64,000 nt of DNA from Anisus vortex. Lineage: Eukaryota; Mollusca; Gastropoda; Planorbidae. Below, in pieces: positions 1 to 64,000 of the stretch. How positions within the stretch are numbered: position 1 is the first letter of the stretch; each line of letters begins with the position of its first letter. The stretch covers positions 28,025,721 to 28,089,720 of the forward strand of contig OX421495.1 of assembly GCA_949126835.1 (NCBI GenBank), given 5' to 3'. The position numbers and the translations under genes are program-made. The notes beneath the pieces are model-generated. The model was not told the origin of the DNA. It searched no databases and was given only the letters and a program-made list of their open reading frames with translations.

Positions 1-2523
1 CAAGCTAGTCAATTAATAATTACTATTTTTTAAAGATTGGTATCCAAAAGTCAATAATTTTTCATTTTTATCTTAGTCAAATTATTCTGAAATTACCATT
101 TTAGTAGTAGTATTATAGACCTATAGGCCAAAATCATTCACATATTCCTACCCTGTCATCCAATAAGTGATAGGGCTTGAGCAGAGGATGTATTTTCCGA
201 TCATCATCATATGCATTGCCAAACTGCCAGCCTTGTTCTATCTATATTACATGACATAAAAACTTTTGTTATCTATATTACATGATATAAAAGCATTTTG
301 ATTAAAGACTTATAATATTAGGATGAATCGAAATCATCGGTAGATCAGATCTCATATTACATAAGATTGAATCCAAAGATCAATTCTTATATTTATATAA
401 TTTCTATCTATGATTTAGAAGTTTTGACTGCCTGGATGCTGCTTGTCATCATCATCATCATTTTCAATCGCATGATTGATTGACAGTTGCTTGTACTTTT
501 ACATAAATATGATACTTAGGCACTGCTGAATGAGCTGATGCTTTGTCATTATGGGCTTACTAATCAAGAGATGCATGCAGCCTTGCTTTTTTTCTGGTGC
601 TGCCTCATTAATGATGTTTATAAAGATGTTTCTGTAGGGCATAAATTGTGGGAGTGCCTAGGGTGTCCTAACATGCAACATTTTCTATAGGCCCTTCAAT
701 ATACCTGGGCTTAAGATACTCATGGCTAGTCCATTTTTTAAAACGTTTAAAATGGCAAACAGTATCCTATGAGTGTTTGGTCATGGTTATTTCAATTTTA
801 GGTATTGACATACACAGGTAACCTATGAGTTGGATATTGGTGGATTAACTCTCAAGAAAAACATAGTGCTCAATCACTTTAAAGTAGTTCTGGATAGAAA
901 GCTAACAAATACCGTCAGAGGAATCTCGAAGCAGGCTAGTCTGGAGCAACTGCTGTGGATCTAAAAAAATCTCAAATTATAAAGTTCAGAACTGGCCATT
1001 GCCCCAGTAGGTCAGACCTTCACCAGAATTAGACCTAACTTTAATTCATGAAGCCGGCCACTACTATGGGGGAGGAAAAAGTGACAGTTTTAAATGGGAT
1101 GAGTTTAGAAAGCCACTTTCCATTGATTTCTTTCAAGACATACAAACACTGTAACTAGGACTCAAGCTATAAATAGTTCTACCTCTGGACTACAGACAAT
1201 TCTAGTTTTTATGAACGGCAACCCACACTTGGTTATGTTGATAAAGTCTAAGCCAAAAACAAGCATTTACAATTTAATTTATATTCTTACTCCTAAATAG
1301 CTATGACAGGACTTATGTGAGTTTCAAGATATTCGGTATAAAGTCCACACCCAGATAATATGTTTTCTAAGTCTGTAAGAGATCCAATATTGTCTCTAAG
1401 AGAAAACTTTATCTAGCCTTTGCTTTGATAAAAATGAACATTAGGCCATGAACTCACAATAGCTACTGATTCCTTTTGCTTTTAATTAAGTTTTCTACAC
1501 TTTTATATTACCATCTTAGTTTAAAGGATGCAATTTTTTACAAATATTATTTCATTTTTTAAATGGGGACAAATTCTCAGGTAAAGATAATACTATAAGA
1601 AAGGTCACATGGGAAGATCGACGTAATGCACACTTTTGAAAAAGTTTAAACTATGCACTTGCTTGTTAAACAACCTTCTTATAGTTTTTTGTGTGTTGCA
1701 CACATTTATTCAAAGCATGTTTTATGGTCTATATTATGACTTTTACTGACGATAGCTGTCAAAAATATGATTTAACATTGTTCTTTCACAAACATGCAAA
1801 TGTTAAAGATTATAAGCATAAAAAAAACTGTTAATATAGTTTGTCTTCTTGTTTTGAAATTTTTAATGCAACTTTTACATATGTCAAACTCATATTGATC
1901 ATTTATTTCCAACCAATGTCCATTAACATTTGCTCAGATGTTTGGTTACCTTTTTTACAGCCCAGCAGTCATGGAAATGTTCTGCATACTTTGTTACAGC
2001 AGATTCAAGTGACTGATTCAAAGAAATTCTGAGAAAAAAATACCATTTCATGTTATAAGAGAAAAGAATATTTCAAGCAGTTATATATATTAAATATATT
2101 TAAAAATACATGAAAATTGAAAACTGATGCAAACATTTCATTGTAGTCAAGCACGTTTGTAAAAATATTCAATATATCAATGAAAACTACTAATGACTTT
2201 TGTAATTAAACAACCTTCTTATAGTTTTGTGTGAGTTGCACACATTTATTTATAGCATGTTCTATATTAATCTTAGTGGCTGTTTGGTCATTCATTTATT
2301 TTTCTTGGCTTATACCAAAGGCAAAATGTTATGTTTTATATTTGTCTATTCATTTCTAAATTATCCTCTTTTTGAGTAAAGCATATTTTTTTGTCATTGA
2401 AATTGTATCATTTACAAGCATATGAAATAAGTTTGGAAGTATAGAGTTAAATTATTTGGAAATAAAGACAATATTAATAGACTAATTTGATTGGGGCGTT
2501 ATAATATTCAGTAAACTCCAAAC
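1..2523 (-). other. RyR intron after exon v65 (continues out of window)
   Basis: No RyR exon could be recognised here; the next expected coding block (entry to the RY3 repeat) must lie below position 1. The stretch is AT-rich with one internal dispersed repeat pair (see 1655-2268). Short open frames on either strand show no recognisable domain. Confidence 0.6.
1655..2268 (+). repeat. Two copies of a ~70-bp sequence about 550 bp apart
   Basis: The segments 1659-1728 and 2203-2268 share a block beginning TTAAACAACCTTCTTATAG and continuing through TTGCACACATTTATT to an AGCATGTT end, in the same orientation with a few differences. This is either a local duplication or two pieces of a dispersed repeat. 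Confidence 0.6.
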
Positions 2524-62692
<60,169 letters not shown>

Positions 62693-63019
62693 CTAAATAA
62701 TAGAAATTATATATCTTTAAGTATGAAAGAAAAAAATGTCTTATTATCTTATATGGTACATATGCTCCTCCCTTGTGCATAAACCTTTTTTTTTTCTTAG
62801 AAGAATGTATATAACTTAAACATATTTATTATACAAATTTAATATTACATAGCTTTAAGTTCCCATTTTCAGAACAATCATGGTATATGTTTGGATCAAT
62901 AAAGAAATCTTATCTTATCTAGCAAAAATCTGTAATTACTCTAAAGAAGACATTTTAAAAAGTAACAGAGCATTGACACAGTAGATTCTTTTACTCAATT
63001 ATATTTAATTTTTTAAAAC

Positions 63020-63170
63020 CACAGGTCCAAAGAAAAGCTGGCAGACCTAGAGCAATCTGGAGAAGATCGTGCGAGGAAGAAATGAAGCAACACGACATGA
63101 CTGAAGTAAAGAAATCCATCCAGTGGTTAAAGGGACTAAAATTGGCAGGGCGTTTAGGGCCTTTCTAGAA
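63020..63170 (+). pseudogene. LINE C-terminal fragment
   Basis: Plus-strand frame reads KRKAGRPRAIWRRSCEEEMK and ends GRLGPF followed by TAG. The GRP...WRR..E.E.K pattern is typical of the end of LINE RT proteins of the same class as the 13715-14535 copy. Only about 50 codons remain. Confidence 0.75.
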
Positions 63171-63561
63171 TTTTAGTTTTCAATTACATGATTCTGCATA
63201 CCTAGCTATGCCCTGTCTACTACATATAATATATCTTATCAACTAAACTAAGTAAACATCATTTAAATCCCATCAATAATAATAATAACAATATAAGATA
63301 TTAACGCAAGACAAGACAGAAATTTAAAAGGTCTCTATCTTGTGACTTGTGAATTGATTGACAAGCCTGTATTAAATTTAAATATAATATGCAATATTAG
63401 GTTAGGCCTATATAGTATATATATATATATATATATTCTATAGAACAGTATAGATATAATATAATTATAATTTTAAGGGATAGAGTATATATATATCTAT
63501 ATATAGAGTATGGAATATTCATTGGGCCTATGGGAATAGCCTAAGGCCTATAATATAGTAA

Positions 63562-63803
63562 AAAGTAAAGTACCCTATGACCAAATTGATCCATAGGTCT
63601 GGTGATGCAGCTTTCACCAGTTTCTGTAGCCACAGCGTACTGAGTGATTGTGTGGCCAGCACTCTGCACAGCCACCTTTACTTTACCCCAACTAGTGTCA
63701 GAGCTGGGTAGACTCAGGGGTACCCTCATGTCCCAGGAAAAAAATCCTAGCCTGCACCAGGATTCGAACCCAGAACCTTCGGTAGGCTATGCCAGCAGAA
63801 CCC
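63562..63803 (-). mobile_element. tRNA-derived SINE, minus orientation
   Basis: Starts AAAGTAAAGTACCCTATGACC and carries the family blocks (ACCAGTTTCTGTAGCCACAG, TGATTGTGTGGCCAGCACTC, CACCTTTACTTTACCCCAAC, AGCTGGGTAGACTCAGGGGT). The head at the right end holds a reverse B-box GATTCGAACC (63761-63770). Confidence 0.87.
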
Positions 63804-64000
63804 CTATAATATAGAGCTATAGCTAAATCCTAATAAAATGTATAGGTCATATTGTAGGGCCTATTAGACTACTATACTTACTATTAGCATATTACAATGC
63901 CACCTACTAAATCTATATAGGGCCTAAGTAGCATAAGATTGATAAGACTATATATATAAGACTATATATTTATATAGGCCAGTTGTTACTAAAGGCCAAC

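Larger units (their letters stand above)
62693..64000 (-). other. RyR intron upstream of v1 with LINE and SINE remnants
   Basis: No exon coding for the N-terminal ..FLRT. block and no promoter could be recognised. Contains a LINE C-terminal fragment, a SINE and a TA-rich microsatellite near 63415-63435. Confidence 0.6.

Noticed and set aside
535..710. 57-codon open stretch (ALLNELMLCHYGLTNQEMHA...)
   Set aside because: No recognisable domain, no splice sites joining it to anything, and a stop after 57 codons.
970..1060. Possible LINE RNase H scrap (KFRTGHCPSRSDLHQN on plus)
   Set aside because: The RTGHC string resembles the end of some non-LTR retrotransposon proteins, but only ~16 codons match and no neighbouring motif supports it.
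62693..64000. Search for the initiator exon of RyR
   Set aside because: No minus-strand ATG exon ending near an FLRT-like motif with a donor was found; the first exon is presumably beyond 64000.

Overview
The window is eukaryotic, animal DNA: AT-rich, full of short exons in long introns, with simple repeats, minisatellites and decayed transposons. One gene fills it: a ryanodine receptor (RyR), the homotetrameric Ca2+-release channel of the endoplasmic/sarcoplasmic reticulum. It lies on the minus strand, so transcription runs from about 64 kb toward position 1. The repeat content (tRNA-derived SINEs, LINEs with an (ATT)n tail, piggyBac and hAT elements) and the protein sequence suggest a mollusc, perhaps a freshwater pulmonate snail. 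That organism call is inference.

I assembled 65 coding exons (called v1 to v65 in transcription order; v1 is the first one visible) from 62692 down to 2524. All are phase-compatible and together give about 8.7 kb, or about 2,900 codons, roughly the first 55-60% of a ~5,000-residue RyR. In order they carry the N-terminal beta-trefoil and MIR region (v1-v10), the first RIH solenoid (v12-v17), SPRY1 (v18-v20), the RY1 and RY2 repeats (v21-v25), SPRY2 (v26-v32), a divergent linker (v33-v37), SPRY3 (v37-v41), and the helical/second RIH region (v42-v65), stopping just before the RY3/RY4 repeats. The initiator exon and the C-terminal pore are outside the window. Features worth noting in the coding part are a GC-AG intron after v3, a 33-nt in-frame microexon (v35), a very large linker exon (v37) and a polyglutamine tract (v55).

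The introns hold most of the novelty. At least twelve minisatellites are present. Four abut or include RyR splice sites, so real donors or acceptors are copied many times: a 45-bp array after v64, a 27-bp array after v40, a 106-bp array that duplicates the 3' end of v37, and a 33-bp array before v20. The 27-bp array is in frame and stop-free with the exon it extends.

Mobile DNA includes a piggyBac element with TTAA target sites and a frameshifted transposase (25374-27653); two ~347-bp non-autonomous hAT copies with perfect 8-bp target duplications in opposite orientations; a 125-bp hAT-like MITE; a 1,166-bp element with terminal inverted repeats and a 6-bp duplication; an inverted pair of an unclassified element flanking exon v16; several LINE reverse-transcriptase and endonuclease fragments; and a tRNA-derived SINE family. 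No second host gene, rRNA, true tRNA gene or CRISPR array was seen.
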